Shown one piece after another: positions 9,098 through 17,080 of a stretch of 33,172 nt of DNA. Below the pieces are notes generated by a model that saw only the letters and a list, made by a program, of their open reading frames with translations, did not search any database and had not been told where the DNA came from. Source of the DNA: Tuberibacillus calidus DSM 17572. Lineage in GTDB: Bacteria > Bacillota > Bacilli > Bacillales > Sporolactobacillaceae. The stretch lies in NCBI RefSeq assembly GCF_000430685.1, contig NZ_AUMM01000038.1:1-33172 (forward strand), written 5' to 3'. Made by a program: the position numbers and the translations under genes. How positions within the stretch are numbered: the first letter of the stretch is position 1; every line of letters begins with the position of its first letter.

Positions 9098-10279
9098 TTA
9101 ATTAATATATAATCCTGCGACTGTGGCCGATAAGACGCTGACAAGAGTCGCACCATACAATAATTTTAACCCAAAACGGGCAACGACATTGCCTTGTTTT
9201 TCATGCAAGCCTTTAACGGCACCGGCAATGATCCCAATGGACGAGAAGTTGGCAAAGGAAACGAGGAATACCGACACAATCCCGACGGTCCGGGAAGATA
9301 AACCGGTTTCTTTGCTGAGATCCATCATGGCGACGAATTCATTCGCCATCATCTTGGTGGCCATAATGCTTCCGGCATCAACCGCTTCATGCCACGGCAC
9401 ACCCATCACGAAAGCGATCGGTGAGAAGATATAACCGAGTAACTCTTGGAACGAGATGCCGATAAGTCCGGAAAAAATGCCGTTAATAATAGCAATTAAG
9501 GCGACAAAGCCGATGAGCATGGCCGCAACGGTGATTGCGACTTTGAAACCGTCCATAATATATTCGCCGAGCATTTCGAAGAAGGATTGTTTTTCTTCTT
9601 CTTGGACATGCAGAATGTCTTCTTCTTTTTCAACGGTGTAAGGATTTAAAATCGATGCGATGATAAAGCCGCCGAATAGGTTCAAGACAAGGGCTGTAAC
9701 GACATATCTCGGATCGATCATCGTCATATAAGCACCGACAATGGACATGGAGACCGTCGACATCGCGGAAGCGCATAATGTGTACAGACGATGTTTTGGC
9801 AATAAGCCGATTTGTTTTTTTACGGAAATAAAAACTTCGGATTGGCCGAGAATGGCGCTGGCCACCGCGTTGTAGGATTCAAGTTTTCCCATACCGTTCA
9901 CTTTGCTTAGAACAAGCCCGATATACTTGATGATAAAGGGCAGTATTTTTGTATATTGCAGGATGCCGATCAGCGTTGAAATAAAGACGATCGGCAAAAG
10001 CACGTTTAGGAAGAACGGAGCTTGGCCTTTATTGGCAATCCCGCCGAACACAAAATTAACGCCTTCGCCTGCGTAGGCCATGAGTTTTTCAAATACGGAG
10101 GCAAAGCCACCAATGAGAAATTCACCGACGCTTGTGTTGAGTAACAAATACCCAAGAATCACTTGAAGCACTACCATGACCAAAAGCGGTCTGTAACGAA
10201 TCTTTTTCTTGTTGTTGCTCGCGATAAAAGAAAGAAGGAAAACGACAAGTAAGCCTAAAAGGGCAATGAGAAATTTCAT
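9098..10279 (-). CDS. nupC: NupC-family concentrative nucleoside transporter
   Basis: A 393-residue membrane protein of the CNT family, with about eight to ten hydrophobic segments. Typical CNT stretches include [10 protein letters not shown] (about residue 145) and a [10 protein letters not shown] region near residue 345. It imports nucleosides with a cation (proton or sodium), supplying the phosphorylases encoded downstream. The open frame extends 20 codons further upstream, but ATG at 10277-10279 has AGGAGA 9 nt before it and is followed by a normal hydrophobic N-terminus, so that start is preferred. The gap to cdd is 68 bp. Confidence 0.93.
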   Translation of the reverse strand: MKFLIALLGLLVVFLLSFIASNNKKKIRYRPLLVMVVLQVILGYLLLNTSVGEFLIGGFASVFEKLMAYAGEGVNFVFGGIANKGQAPFFLNVLLPIVFISTLIGILQYTKILPFIIKYIGLVLSKVNGMGKLESYNAVASAILGQSEVFISVKKQIGLLPKHRLYTLCASAMSTVSMSIVGAYMTMIDPRYVVTALVLNLFGGFIIASILNPYTVEKEEDILHVQEEEKQSFFEMLGEYIMDGFKVAITVAAMLIGFVALIAIINGIFSGLIGISFQELLGYIFSPIAFVMGVPWHEAVDAGSIMATKMMANEFVAMMDLSKETGLSSRTVGIVSVFLVSFANFSSIGIIAGAVKGLHEKQGNVVARFGLKLLYGATLVSVLSATVAGLYIN

Positions 10280-10347
10280 TGTGCACTCTCCTGGATGTAA
10301 AATAATATTTTTGCGATGAAGCGTTTGCAATGTTTCCAATAAATCGG

Positions 10348-10740
10348 TTATTTTTCCATATCTTTTGCCTTAAAAGCGCCGGGGAGAAGTTGAGCCATCG
10401 TCCATTCTTCCGTGTGCCCAGAAAGATTGGTTAAATAGATTTTGGTATTTTCATCGAAAAACTCAGCCATGACTTGCCTGCAGGCTCCACAAGGAGAAAC
10501 AGGGCCTTCAGTGTCGGCAACGATGGCAATGGCATCGAATTTTTTATGGCCTTCGGAAACCGCTTTAAAAATTGCCGTCCGTTCGGCGCAGTTCGTTAAG
10601 CCAAATGAAGCATTTTCAATATTGCAGCCCTGATACACTTTTCCGTCCGTAAGAACCGCGGCACCCACGGCGAAGTGAGAAAATGGAACATAAGCATTCT
10701 TTCGCGCATCAATCGCTTTTTGGATTAAGTGATCTTTCAA
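10348..10740 (-). CDS. cdd: Cytidine deaminase
   Basis: A 130-residue homotetrameric-type cytidine deaminase. The zinc site is complete: Cys51 with the proton shuttle Glu53 (CAE), then Cys84 and Cys87 in PCGACRQ. Substrate-binding NIEN is at 40-43. It turns cytidine and deoxycytidine into uridine and deoxyuridine, which Pdp then splits. An AGGGAT-type ribosome site precedes the ATG. In Bacillus subtilis cdd lies elsewhere in the genome, so its place here makes this operon more complete for pyrimidine deoxynucleosides. Confidence 0.96.
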   Translation of the reverse strand: MKDHLIQKAIDARKNAYVPFSHFAVGAAVLTDGKVYQGCNIENASFGLTNCAERTAIFKAVSEGHKKFDAIAIVADTEGPVSPCGACRQVMAEFFDENTKIYLTNLSGHTEEWTMAQLLPGAFKAKDMEK

Positions 10741-10794
10741 AGGTATCCCTCCGTTTCATTTATGATGCCAAGTTAGCGAGTAGGTCGTGACGAG

Positions 10795-10826
10795 CATTCA
10801 GCGGGAGATGAAGCTCCCACTGAATG
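10795..10826 (-). other. Stem-loop between deoC and cdd
   Basis: CATTCAG-C-GGGAG and CTCCC-A-CTGAATG pair with one mismatch around a 6-base loop. No T-run follows on the minus strand, so it is unlikely to terminate. An mRNA processing or stability element that sets deoC apart from the rest of the operon is possible. Confidence 0.5.
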
Positions 10827-10838
10827 TTGCCGTCTATT

Positions 10839-11504
10839 TTAATAGGAAGAGGAGCCTTTGCCGCCTTCCATGATTTTCACTCCGGAACTCGTTCCGATTC
10901 GTGTGGCCCCAGCTTCAATCATTTTCATCATATCGTTATAGCTTCTGACGCCGCCCGAGGCTTTCACACCTGCTTGATCCCCGACGGTTTTCCGCATTAA
11001 TGCGACATCTTCCACGGTCGCCCCGCCGGTTGAAAAGCCAGTGGATGTCTTGACAAAATCAGCACCTGCTTTTACGGCCAGCTCACAAGCGCGAACTTTT
11101 TCTTCTTCGGTCAACAGGCTCGTTTCAATAATAACTTTCACGAGGGCTTGTCCTGCGGCTTGAGCCACGACCGCCTTTATGTCATTTAAAACTAGTTCGT
11201 CATCATGGTCCTTTAAAGCACCGATGTTTATGACCATATCCACTTCGCTAGCGCCATTTTCAATCGCGTTTTTCGTTTCAAACGCTTTAACTTCTGATGT
11301 CGTCGCGCCGAGAGGAAAACCGATGACAGTGCAAACTTTCACATCAGAATCGGCGAGTTGTTGCTTGGCATAACTGACCCAAGTCGGATTGACACAAACG
11401 GATTTAAAGCCGTATTGCTTCGCTTCATCCGTCAATTTTTTGATTTCGGATTTGGTTGCGTCTGCACGTAGCAGTGTATGATCGATATAACCAGCTAGGT
11501 TCAT
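10839..11504 (-). CDS. deoC: Deoxyribose-phosphate aldolase
   Basis: A 221-residue class I aldolase cleaving deoxyribose-5-phosphate to glyceraldehyde-3-phosphate and acetaldehyde. Schiff-base Lys152 is in FVKTSTGF, with partner Lys181 in VKASGGVR and Asp89 in EVDMVIN, the expected catalytic set. Length matches Bacillus DeoC (dra). It is first in the operon, with AAGGGGTG before the ATG, directly behind a control region bearing a DeoR operator and cre sites. Its substrate is also the known inducer of DeoR in Bacillus, so the enzyme removes its own inducer. Confidence 0.97.
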   Translation of the reverse strand: MNLAGYIDHTLLRADATKSEIKKLTDEAKQYGFKSVCVNPTWVSYAKQQLADSDVKVCTVIGFPLGATTSEVKAFETKNAIENGASEVDMVINIGALKDHDDELVLNDIKAVVAQAAGQALVKVIIETSLLTEEEKVRACELAVKAGADFVKTSTGFSTGGATVEDVALMRKTVGDQAGVKASGGVRSYNDMMKMIEAGATRIGTSSGVKIMEGGKGSSSY

Positions 11505-11522
11505 GATTCACACCCCTTACAA

Positions 11523-11536
11523 AGTTAGCGTTTACA
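11523..11536 (-). promoter_or_regulatory. cre site downstream of the deo promoter
   Basis: TGTAAACGCTAACT on the minus strand fits all 14 positions of the CcpA consensus TGWAARCGYTWNCW. It lies between the predicted transcription start and the deoC start codon (19 bp before ATG), a place where bound CcpA would block elongation. This predicts glucose repression of the operon. Confidence 0.8.
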
Positions 11537-11576
11537 AACCCATTTAATATAATCGGGTAAAACTTTTTGCATAAGC

Positions 11577-11605
11577 ATCATAGCACGAAAATGAACAAAT
11601 GTAAA
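11577..11605 (-). promoter_or_regulatory. Sigma-A promoter of the deoC operon
   Basis: Minus strand -35 TTTACA (11600-11605), a 17-bp spacer, and -10 TATGAT (11577-11582). This gives a start near 11570 and a leader of about 65 nt. It is the only good promoter before deoC. The operator and a cre site are aligned with it. Confidence 0.8.
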
Positions 11606-11613
11606 CGTTTAAA
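11600..11613. promoter_or_regulatory. Second cre-like site overlapping the -35 element
   Basis: TGTAAACGTTTAAA matches 13 of 14 positions of the cre consensus and covers the -35 hexamer. CcpA bound here would exclude polymerase. It touches the DeoR operator beginning at 11612. Confidence 0.6.
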
Positions 11614-11629
11614 TGAAATTATGTTCAAA
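11612..11629 (-). promoter_or_regulatory. DeoR operator
   Basis: TTTGAACATAATTTCATT (minus strand) matches 15 of 18 positions of the Bacillus subtilis DeoR palindrome ATTGAACAAAATTTCAAT. It spans roughly -42 to -59 relative to the predicted start, the same place as in the Bacillus subtilis dra-nupC-pdp promoter. Match and position were judged by eye from memory of that system. Confidence 0.75.
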
Positions 11630-11992
11630 ACAAATATAAAAAAATGACAGAAAGGTGACGGTGTTAGGAAGGCGGCCGAGCGCAAACAGTAAAAACCATT
11701 GCTGGTAAGGGGCGAAACAAGACGGCAAAACAGGGCGACTGACAACGGCGAAAAAAAATCGCTGTCATAAAAAAGTGACAGCGAAGAAGCAGGTTTGGCA
11801 TAAAGCCATCAAGAGCCGTAAGAAGGTATTTAGGATGGCTGCATAAGCATTCGCCCATTCTGTTTCGAAGGCAAAAAGAAGAATGACAAAGCGCTGCCGT
11901 TTAGCGTTAAAAATGATGATCGAAATAGGCCCTTCGCGTTGAAACAAAGCAGTTGGCTACCGTTCAGCGAAAAAAGATGACAAAAAAGGTCG
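11630..11992. other. Spacer between deoR and the deoC promoter
   Basis: About 360 bp with no convincing gene. It is purine-rich on the plus strand and holds only the deoR terminator at 11750-11783. Short open frames here lack ribosome sites and recognisable content. Confidence 0.5.
11750..11783 (-). terminator. Intrinsic terminator of deoR
   Basis: On the minus strand a perfect 8-bp stem (CGCTGTCA with TGACAGCG, 11760-11783) is followed by a run of eight T. It lies about 210 bp after the deoR stop and before the deoC promoter. It therefore separates deoR from the structural operon, which must use its own promoter. Confidence 0.85.
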
Positions 11993-12937
11993 TTATGATA
12001 ATAAGGCTTGGGCCGTAAATTGGTCCGTGATTAAAATATTGGCATAGTGTCCAGTTAATGCGCCGCGGATGGCGTCAATCTTCCGTTCGCCACCGGCGAC
12101 AAGAATCGATTTTTCCTTTTCGCGTAAATCGTCGAGCTGAATGCCAACGGTGCGGTTATTGATTTCCTCGCTGCAGAGCTTTCCGTTACGATCAAAAAAT
12201 CGTGAGCAGATATCACCAACGCCGATTCGCCGGAGCATGTTCTGTTCTTCTTTTGTCAAGTAATCGAGGCGGAACAATAGCGCATCTTCCTTAACGGTAC
12301 CGCAAGTAAAGATGGCGATATTGGCTTGTCTTCCCAATTCAATGATTCTTTTAATATGCCGGTCTTCCACGACCAGTTCCTTAACGGTGACATTATCAAA
12401 AATGACGGGAAGGGGGAGGTGCATGGCGGCCGCTTGGAAGGCTTGGGCAAATAAATTGACCGTTTCCGTCGCAAAGGTGTTCACATGCGAATGACTTACC
12501 CCGCCTTTGAGCTGAACAATTTCCACACCTTTAACGGATTTTGGCTGTAGTTGCCGGGCCACCGAGTACATCGTTGTCCCCCATGTCACGCCGATGATAT
12601 CACCGTCTTTAACGACCTCGTGTAGATAGTCAGCGGCTTTTTTGCTAATATGCTTTTGAATTTCATGGTACTCATTAAGAGGTGAGTAAGAGACGAACAC
12701 TTCGTCTAAGCCATATTTTATTTTGAGCTCTTGACTTAGTGTGTTTAAGTCCTCGAGCGGATCGACGATACTAATCCGTACATAGCCGCGATCTTTGGCG
12801 TATTGCAGTAATCGGGAAACGGTCGGGCGCGAAATGCCAAGCTTTTTCGCGATGTCTTGCTGGCTCATATTTGCAGTATAGTACAATCGCGCCACTTTAA
12901 TACTTAATGCTTGCTTTTCTTCATCGATCCTTAACAT
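11993..12937 (-). CDS. deoR: Deoxyribonucleoside regulator, SorC family
   Basis: A 314-residue repressor. A helix-turn-helix lies at about 24-46 (MSQQDIAKKLGISRPTVSRLL), followed by the SorC-type sugar-phosphate effector domain (from about 60 to the end; GVTWGTTMY near 112, KGGVSHSH near 139). In Bacillus subtilis DeoR of this family binds the dra promoter and is released by deoxyribose-5-phosphate. The same gene order and the operator found 13 bp before the -35 hexamer make the assignment firm. AGGTGAT precedes the ATG. An imperfect 35-bp direct repeat upstream of the start may be involved in its own control. Confidence 0.93.
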   Translation of the reverse strand: MLRIDEEKQALSIKVARLYYTANMSQQDIAKKLGISRPTVSRLLQYAKDRGYVRISIVDPLEDLNTLSQELKIKYGLDEVFVSYSPLNEYHEIQKHISKKAADYLHEVVKDGDIIGVTWGTTMYSVARQLQPKSVKGVEIVQLKGGVSHSHVNTFATETVNLFAQAFQAAAMHLPLPVIFDNVTVKELVVEDRHIKRIIELGRQANIAIFTCGTVKEDALLFRLDYLTKEEQNMLRRIGVGDICSRFFDRNGKLCSEEINNRTVGIQLDDLREKEKSILVAGGERKIDAIRGALTGHYANILITDQFTAQALLS

Positions 12938-12940
12938 CGA

Positions 12941-13040
12941 AAATCACCTGGTATTCGTTAAATATTCGGGTCATGCGATCCTCTTGCAATTTTTTAATCC
13001 TACAAGAATCACCCGGAATTTGTTTAATATTCGATTCATG
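12941..13040. repeat. Imperfect 35-bp direct repeat upstream of deoR
   Basis: 12941-12975 and 13006-13040 agree at about 28 of 35 positions, start to start 65 bp. Each holds AATCACC-GG, then an AT-rich core (GTTAAATATTCG / GTTTAATATTCG), then TCATG. The near copy overlaps the deoR ribosome site (AGGTGATT on the minus strand). Read on the minus strand, the core ATTAAACAAATTCC loosely resembles half of the DeoR operator, so an autoregulatory site is possible but unproven. Confidence 0.6.
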
Positions 13041-13050
13041 TCTCAAGTCC

Positions 13051-13083
13051 CTGTCCCAGCCCCCAAAAGTGACATAGGGACAG
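13051..13083. other. Short inverted repeat CTGTCCC / GGGACAG
   Basis: A perfect 7-bp inverted repeat around a 19-base loop, with another GGGACAG at about 13127-13133. Similar sequence appears in the transketolase terminator near 27505. This may be a remnant of a small mobile or terminator-derived repeat. Confidence 0.35.
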
Positions 13084-13378
13084 TCATCGCTTTTTAGTTT
13101 AACAGTTTAAATCGGTTGATGTCGAGGGACAGAGGGAAGGTTTAATTGTTCTGCTTTAGAAAAGGACCAGAAGATCTTTGTCCATACGGAGGTTTGTTAT
13201 AATTGTCAGATCATCGTTTGATTAGAATCAGATTGGCAAGTCATGACGTGCAAATTCTTGCGATCATCAAGAAGCTAAATATTTTTAGCCTATTCATTGA
13301 TTGATTTTATAGAAAGTCATAGTGGAGCTGCTTGCTCTTGCTATTGAAAGCTGTTTCATCCGTTAGTAGTCTTTGTCT
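13084..13378. other. Non-coding gap upstream of the DUF3870 gene
   Basis: About 300 bp without a credible gene. It contains a TGT-TATAAT extended -10 at 13198-13203 (plus strand) with no clear -35 and no gene close behind it. Nothing else was found. Confidence 0.4.
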
Positions 13379-13406
13379 TTGCCTTACAAAATAAACGTGA
13401 TAGAAT
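13379..13406 (+). promoter_or_regulatory. Possible promoter of the DUF3870 gene
   Basis: TTGCCT (13379-13384), a 16-bp spacer and TAGAAT (13401-13406), about 55 bp before the start codon. The hexamers are imperfect. Confidence 0.4.
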
Positions 13407-13461
13407 TTAAAAATAATATATTTTTTAATATGAATGAATTAAAAAAGTTGGAGTGAAAAGT

Positions 13462-13806
13462 ATGACAAAAAATCAATTAGAAAGTTTAGATACGGTCATC
13501 GTCACGGGATATGCTAAGGCACCTCAAGGAACAGCAATGTTTGAGGTATATAAACACTCTGGTATTGTCTTAGAGATTAATTATAGAACGAATGTCATTG
13601 TTGATGCTGAATTTACTTTAATAACAGGTTTGGCACAAAGATATTTTAGAAAATTACTTATTGGCTATGACCTAACAAATGGGCTTGATGATTTGATCCG
13701 CCGCATTGAAACACACTATTTTGCACCTTCAACGAATTCCATTATTATTGCCTTAAAAACAGCTTATCAAAGGTATAATGAACAAAAAAATAGAGTATTA
13801 AGATAG
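13462..13806 (+). CDS. DUF3870-family protein
   Basis: A 114-residue soluble protein matching my memory of the DUF3870 family (TVIVTGYAK near the N-terminus, GL-x-x-RYF, GYDLTNGLDDLIRRIE, then IIIALKTAYQRY). No function is established for the family, and no catalytic motif is evident. ATG at 13462 has GGAG 8 nt upstream and is preferred to the GTG nine bases earlier. It lies 240 bp before the catabolic operon on the same strand, with a separate promoter between them. Small size and position suggest a regulatory or accessory role for that operon; this is inference only. Confidence 0.7.
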   Translation: MTKNQLESLDTVIVTGYAKAPQGTAMFEVYKHSGIVLEINYRTNVIVDAEFTLITGLAQRYFRKLLIGYDLTNGLDDLIRRIETHYFAPSTNSIIIALKTAYQRYNEQKNRVLR

Positions 13807-13834
13807 GTTGGAATAATCTAAAATAAAAACTTTA

Positions 13835-13864
13835 TTGACAAGTAAATCATTATTCTGATATTCT
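13835..13864 (+). promoter_or_regulatory. Promoter of the catabolic operon leader
   Basis: A perfect -35 TTGACA (13835-13840), an 18-bp spacer and -10 TATTCT (13859-13864), just after the DUF3870 stop. Transcription from about 13871 would give a structured leader of roughly 170 nt before the first start codon. Confidence 0.65.
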
Positions 13865-13902
13865 AGTCCTAGAAAGTTTAATAGTTTTTCTGCAACATTT
13901 CA

Positions 13903-14030
13903 TAAGAAAAGCCATTTCTTAACTATGAAAGCGACCCTTTCATAATCATTAAGAAAGCATAGCTTTTCCATTAGAAATGAAGGTAAAAAAAACCTTTGTT
14001 TGTATATGGAAAAGCTATTTTTATTTTTTA
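13903..14030 (+). promoter_or_regulatory. Structured leader with intrinsic terminator (attenuator)
   Basis: Three stems are visible. A: TAAGAAA (13903-13909) with TTTCTTA (13915-13921). B: ATGAAAG (13925-13931) with CTTTCAT (13937-13943). Terminator: a perfect 13-bp stem ATAGCTTTTCCAT (13959-13971) with ATGGAAAAGCTAT (14006-14018), followed by a U-rich tract to 14029. The right arm of A (13915-13922) can instead pair with TTAAGAAA (13949-13956), enclosing B, so two folds compete. The terminator ends 15 nt before the preferred TTG start, with the ribosome site right behind it, leaving no room for another promoter. Expression must therefore depend on read-through, as in riboswitches or protein-controlled antitermination. 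No known riboswitch or T-box motif was recognised. Confidence 0.7.
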
Positions 14031-14044
14031 AGGGGGGAATGAGT

Positions 14045-14986
14045 TTGTCGGAAGATATAAGCCGCATATCCATTGTTGGCGCGGGGACGATGGGTAGCGG
14101 GATTGCTCAATTGTTTTTGCATGAAAATGTAAGCGTCTTCTTAATTGATTCCATGGAGAAAGCCTTGGAACGAGCAAAGAAAAGAATCATTGACCAATTC
14201 GAGATGCTTTCCCACTATGGTCTATTTGATCGAAACAATATAGATCGTGTGATGGATAATCTTAAAACATCAGTTGAAATATCAGCAATAGCTGAGTCAG
14301 ACCTCATCATAGAAGCCGTACCGGAAAAGCTATCTTTAAAACATGAAGTATTTCGTCAAATAGAAACGTATTGTCGTGATGAGGCGATTATCACCACCAA
14401 TACTTCTGGTATTTCTATTAACGAAATTGTAAGTGTTTTAAAAAAACCTGATAGAGCCTTAGGGACGCATTTTTTTATGCCAGCAAATATCATCCCTTTG
14501 GTGGAAGTGGTCAGAAGCGACTACACTTCGAAAGAAACGATCGATAAAGTGATGCATCTTTTGCAAGCTGTAGGGAAAAAACCAGTCCTTATTAATAAAG
14601 ATATTCCCGGATTTATTGCCAATCGCATACAACATGCATTGGCTCGAGAAGCGATTTCGCTCCTTGAGTCAGGGGTTGCAACTGCGGAGGATATTGATAC
14701 AGTCGTTCGCTATAGCATTGGTATGCGGCTATTATTTACAGGTCCGCTTGAACAGCGTGACGTAAATGGCTTAGATATTCATCACGATATTGCCGCTTAT
14801 TTGTATAAGGAGCTAGAAAACCGCCAAACTCCAGTACCTTTACTAACCTCAAAGGTTGAAAAAGGAGAACTTGGAATAAAAACAGGAAAAGGTTTTTATG
14901 AGTGGAATGAATCTCCGGAAACGATATTAAGAAGAAAAAACGATCAGCTCTACAAATTGATCTATTGGATGAAAAATAACATTTAG
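14045..14986 (+). CDS. 3-hydroxyacyl-CoA / 3-hydroxyacid dehydrogenase family protein
   Basis: A 313-residue NAD-dependent enzyme. The Rossmann motif GAGTMGSG is at 12-19. The catalytic set of the family is intact: Ser121 (TNTSG), His142 (GTHFF), Glu154 (LVEVV) and Asn193 (FIANR). The segment PLVEVV resembles relatives acting on free hydroxyacids as well as CoA esters, so the substrate may be a free 3-hydroxy acid. At 313 residues it is longer than typical 3-hydroxybutyryl-CoA dehydrogenases (about 282). The start is unusual: AAGGGGGG (14030-14037) is 7 nt before TTG 14045 but only 1 nt before ATG 14039, so TTG is preferred (the ATG would add two residues). First gene of the operon, directly behind the leader terminator. 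Confidence 0.88.
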   Translation: MSEDISRISIVGAGTMGSGIAQLFLHENVSVFLIDSMEKALERAKKRIIDQFEMLSHYGLFDRNNIDRVMDNLKTSVEISAIAESDLIIEAVPEKLSLKHEVFRQIETYCRDEAIITTNTSGISINEIVSVLKKPDRALGTHFFMPANIIPLVEVVRSDYTSKETIDKVMHLLQAVGKKPVLINKDIPGFIANRIQHALAREAISLLESGVATAEDIDTVVRYSIGMRLLFTGPLEQRDVNGLDIHHDIAAYLYKELENRQTPVPLLTSKVEKGELGIKTGKGFYEWNESPETILRRKNDQLYKLIYWMKNNI

Positions 14987-14998
14987 GAGGTTTAGTAT

Positions 14999-16339
14999 AT
15001 GACAAAGATTACCAATTTTTTCACTAATTTAATGCGTAAATATTTGCCGGATCCATTTGTTTTTGCAATTGGCTTGACGCTATTAACAATTATTTTGGCA
15101 ATGGTTGTTGAAGGAAAAGGATTCATGTCCACCACAAAAGCTTGGGGGGATGGGTTTTGGAATCTCCTTGCCTTCACTACACAAATGGCCGTTATTTTGG
15201 CGATGGGCTATGTGTTAGCCAGTGCACCACTTGTAGACAAGTTATTAACAAAAATCGTTAATAAAGTAGAAAAACCTAGGACAGCTATCATTGTTGCAAC
15301 ATTAGTTGGAGCCATCGGTAGTTATCTTAACTGGGGTTTTGGTCTTGTTATCGGTGGAATTATGGCGAAAAAATTAGCTTCGAAGGTGAAAGGTGTCCAC
15401 TATCCTTTAATTATTGCCGCTGCATATAGCGGATTTACGATGTATGGTTTGGGATTATCCGCAAGTATTCCAGTTTTGATCTCGACACCTGGACATCCTT
15501 TAGAAAAAGAGATGGGTGTTATAGGACTTTCACAAACAATATTCTCTCTGCCGATGATTATTACTAGTGTCGTCGTTGTTGTGACATTACCGATACTCAA
15601 TGCCTTGCTCCATCCAAAACGGGCAGAGGATATTATCGAATATGATCCATCCATTGAAGCAGAAAAAGAGGTTGCAGCCGCATCCGCTGAAAGTTTATTA
15701 GCTAACAACACGATTGCCAATAAGTTAAATAATAGTCGTATATTAAGTCTTCTTATAGGGATAGTCGGCATCGTTTATATTATTTCGTACTTTGTTGGTG
15801 GTCGTTCAATAGATTTGAACATGATTAACTTCATTATTCTCTTTTTAGGTATTATTCTTTTGGGAACCCCTGCCAATTATGTGGCAAAACTTAACGATGG
15901 GATTAAAACGATTTCAGGTATTATACTACAATATCCTTTTTATGCTGGGATTATGGCAATCATGGCCGCTTCAGGTCTCGTTACCACCATTTCAAAGTTA
16001 TTTGTTGATATGTCCAATGCGGCAACACTTCCATTTTGGGGGATTATTAGTTCCTTTGTCATCAATTTCTTTGCACCATCCGGAGGTGGGCACTGGGTTG
16101 TACAAGGACCATTTATGATCGATGCTGCTAAAGAGCTCGGGGCATCACTAAGTCAAACATCAATGTCTGTTATGCTTGGTAACGCTTGGAACGATTTGGT
16201 CCAACCTTTCTGGCTCCTGCCTGCTCTTGCTTTATCCAAATTAAAACTCAAAGATGTTATGGGTTATACGGTTGTTTCTATGTTTTGGGTCGGCATTATC
16301 TATGTTGTTGCCGTTCTTTTGTGGGGATATCTAGGTTAA
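14999..16339 (+). CDS. atoE: AtoE-family short-chain fatty acid transporter
   Basis: A 446-residue membrane protein with about 10-12 hydrophobic helices, matching the AtoE short-chain fatty acid transporter family in length (Escherichia coli AtoE is about 440) and in its motif PSGGGHWVVQGP near residue 360. The family is linked to uptake of acetoacetate and similar small acids. In this operon it probably imports the growth substrate or an acidic intermediate. TAGGAGGT precedes ATG; the gap from the dehydrogenase is 12 bp. A polar charged segment at about 200-230 separates two hydrophobic halves. Substrate is inferred from context. Confidence 0.85.
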   Translation: MTKITNFFTNLMRKYLPDPFVFAIGLTLLTIILAMVVEGKGFMSTTKAWGDGFWNLLAFTTQMAVILAMGYVLASAPLVDKLLTKIVNKVEKPRTAIIVATLVGAIGSYLNWGFGLVIGGIMAKKLASKVKGVHYPLIIAAAYSGFTMYGLGLSASIPVLISTPGHPLEKEMGVIGLSQTIFSLPMIITSVVVVVTLPILNALLHPKRAEDIIEYDPSIEAEKEVAAASAESLLANNTIANKLNNSRILSLLIGIVGIVYIISYFVGGRSIDLNMINFIILFLGIILLGTPANYVAKLNDGIKTISGIILQYPFYAGIMAIMAASGLVTTISKLFVDMSNAATLPFWGIISSFVINFFAPSGGGHWVVQGPFMIDAAKELGASLSQTSMSVMLGNAWNDLVQPFWLLPALALSKLKLKDVMGYTVVSMFWVGIIYVVAVLLWGYLG

Positions 16340-16370
16340 TCATTGAAAATTGATTTCGGAGGGGAAGTTT

Positions 16371-17048
16371 ATGAAAATCGTTGACTTATCTGTCCTTCTT
16401 TACGATGGTTTGGTCTCTTTTCCGTCTCATCCCAAAATGGTCGTAATGGATTATGAAACAAAGGCAAAATCTAAAGCAAGGTACATTCCTCCTTGCGAGG
16501 GTTTTAATAGTAAGATTTTTATGATGTCGGATCATGGGGGCACACATTTGGATGCACCATACCATTTCTTTGATGATGGTTTAACGATCGAAGAGATTCC
16601 GCTTGAAGCCGTTATGGGTGAGGCCGTTCTCATTGATGTATCTGATAAAGACCCGGATCAGCCTGTTACAAGAGAAATGGTTGAAGCCAAAGTGAAAGAG
16701 AAACAATTAGTCATCAAAGAGGGAGATATTGTATTCTTCCGGTGTTGGCCAAAAGAATGGCAAGCGGAAGGCTTCTTTGATTGTAAGGCATTAGACGGAT
16801 CGGTTGGTGACTGGGTAATTGAAAATAAAGTAAAAGCAATTGGTTTGGACCTTCCAAATGCAGATATAAATGAAAATATGCGCAGGGATGTTCACTTGAA
16901 ACTATTAGGCAGGAACATCTTAATTATGGAAAACGTTGTTCATTTAGATCAACTGACCAAAGATCGCTTCTATTTTATTGGGACACCGTTAAATTTGAAA
17001 GGCATGACTGGTTCGCCGATTCGGGCCATCGCGATTGAAGAATGGTAA
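16371..17048 (+). CDS. Cyclase-family metal-dependent hydrolase
   Basis: A 225-residue protein of the cyclase family (PF04199), which includes kynurenine formamidase and isatin hydrolase. The metal-binding signature HGGTHLDAPYH is at 55-65 (His55, His59, Asp61, His65). Family members hydrolyse amide, lactam, lactone or cyclic diketone bonds. Neighbours that handle beta-hydroxy and beta-keto acids suggest ring opening to a keto acid, comparable to dihydrophloroglucinol cyclohydrolase, rather than tryptophan breakdown, since no tryptophan genes are present. ATG 16371 with GGAGGGG upstream is preferred to an in-frame start 21 bp earlier. The substrate is not established. Confidence 0.85.
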   Translation: MKIVDLSVLLYDGLVSFPSHPKMVVMDYETKAKSKARYIPPCEGFNSKIFMMSDHGGTHLDAPYHFFDDGLTIEEIPLEAVMGEAVLIDVSDKDPDQPVTREMVEAKVKEKQLVIKEGDIVFFRCWPKEWQAEGFFDCKALDGSVGDWVIENKVKAIGLDLPNADINENMRRDVHLKLLGRNILIMENVVHLDQLTKDRFYFIGTPLNLKGMTGSPIRAIAIEEW

Positions 17049-17080
17049 AATAAAAAGTTTTAAAACGCATGGGAAGTCAA

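Noticed and set aside
10316-10329. cre-like ATGAAGCGTTTGCA upstream of nupC
   Set aside because: Two mismatches at key positions and it lies inside an operon without a promoter next to it.
11664-11947. Minus-strand open frames between deoC and deoR
   Set aside because: They span the deoR terminator and resemble no protein family; no ribosome sites.
13925-13943. TGAAAGCG...CTTTCA read as a cre site in the operon leader
   Set aside because: The half-sites are three bases too far apart for CcpA; it is better explained as leader hairpin B.
13871-14044. T-box or ANTAR-target leader
   Set aside because: No T-box AGGGTGGNACCGCG sequence, and hairpin loops lack the six-base A1/G4 pattern of ANTAR targets.
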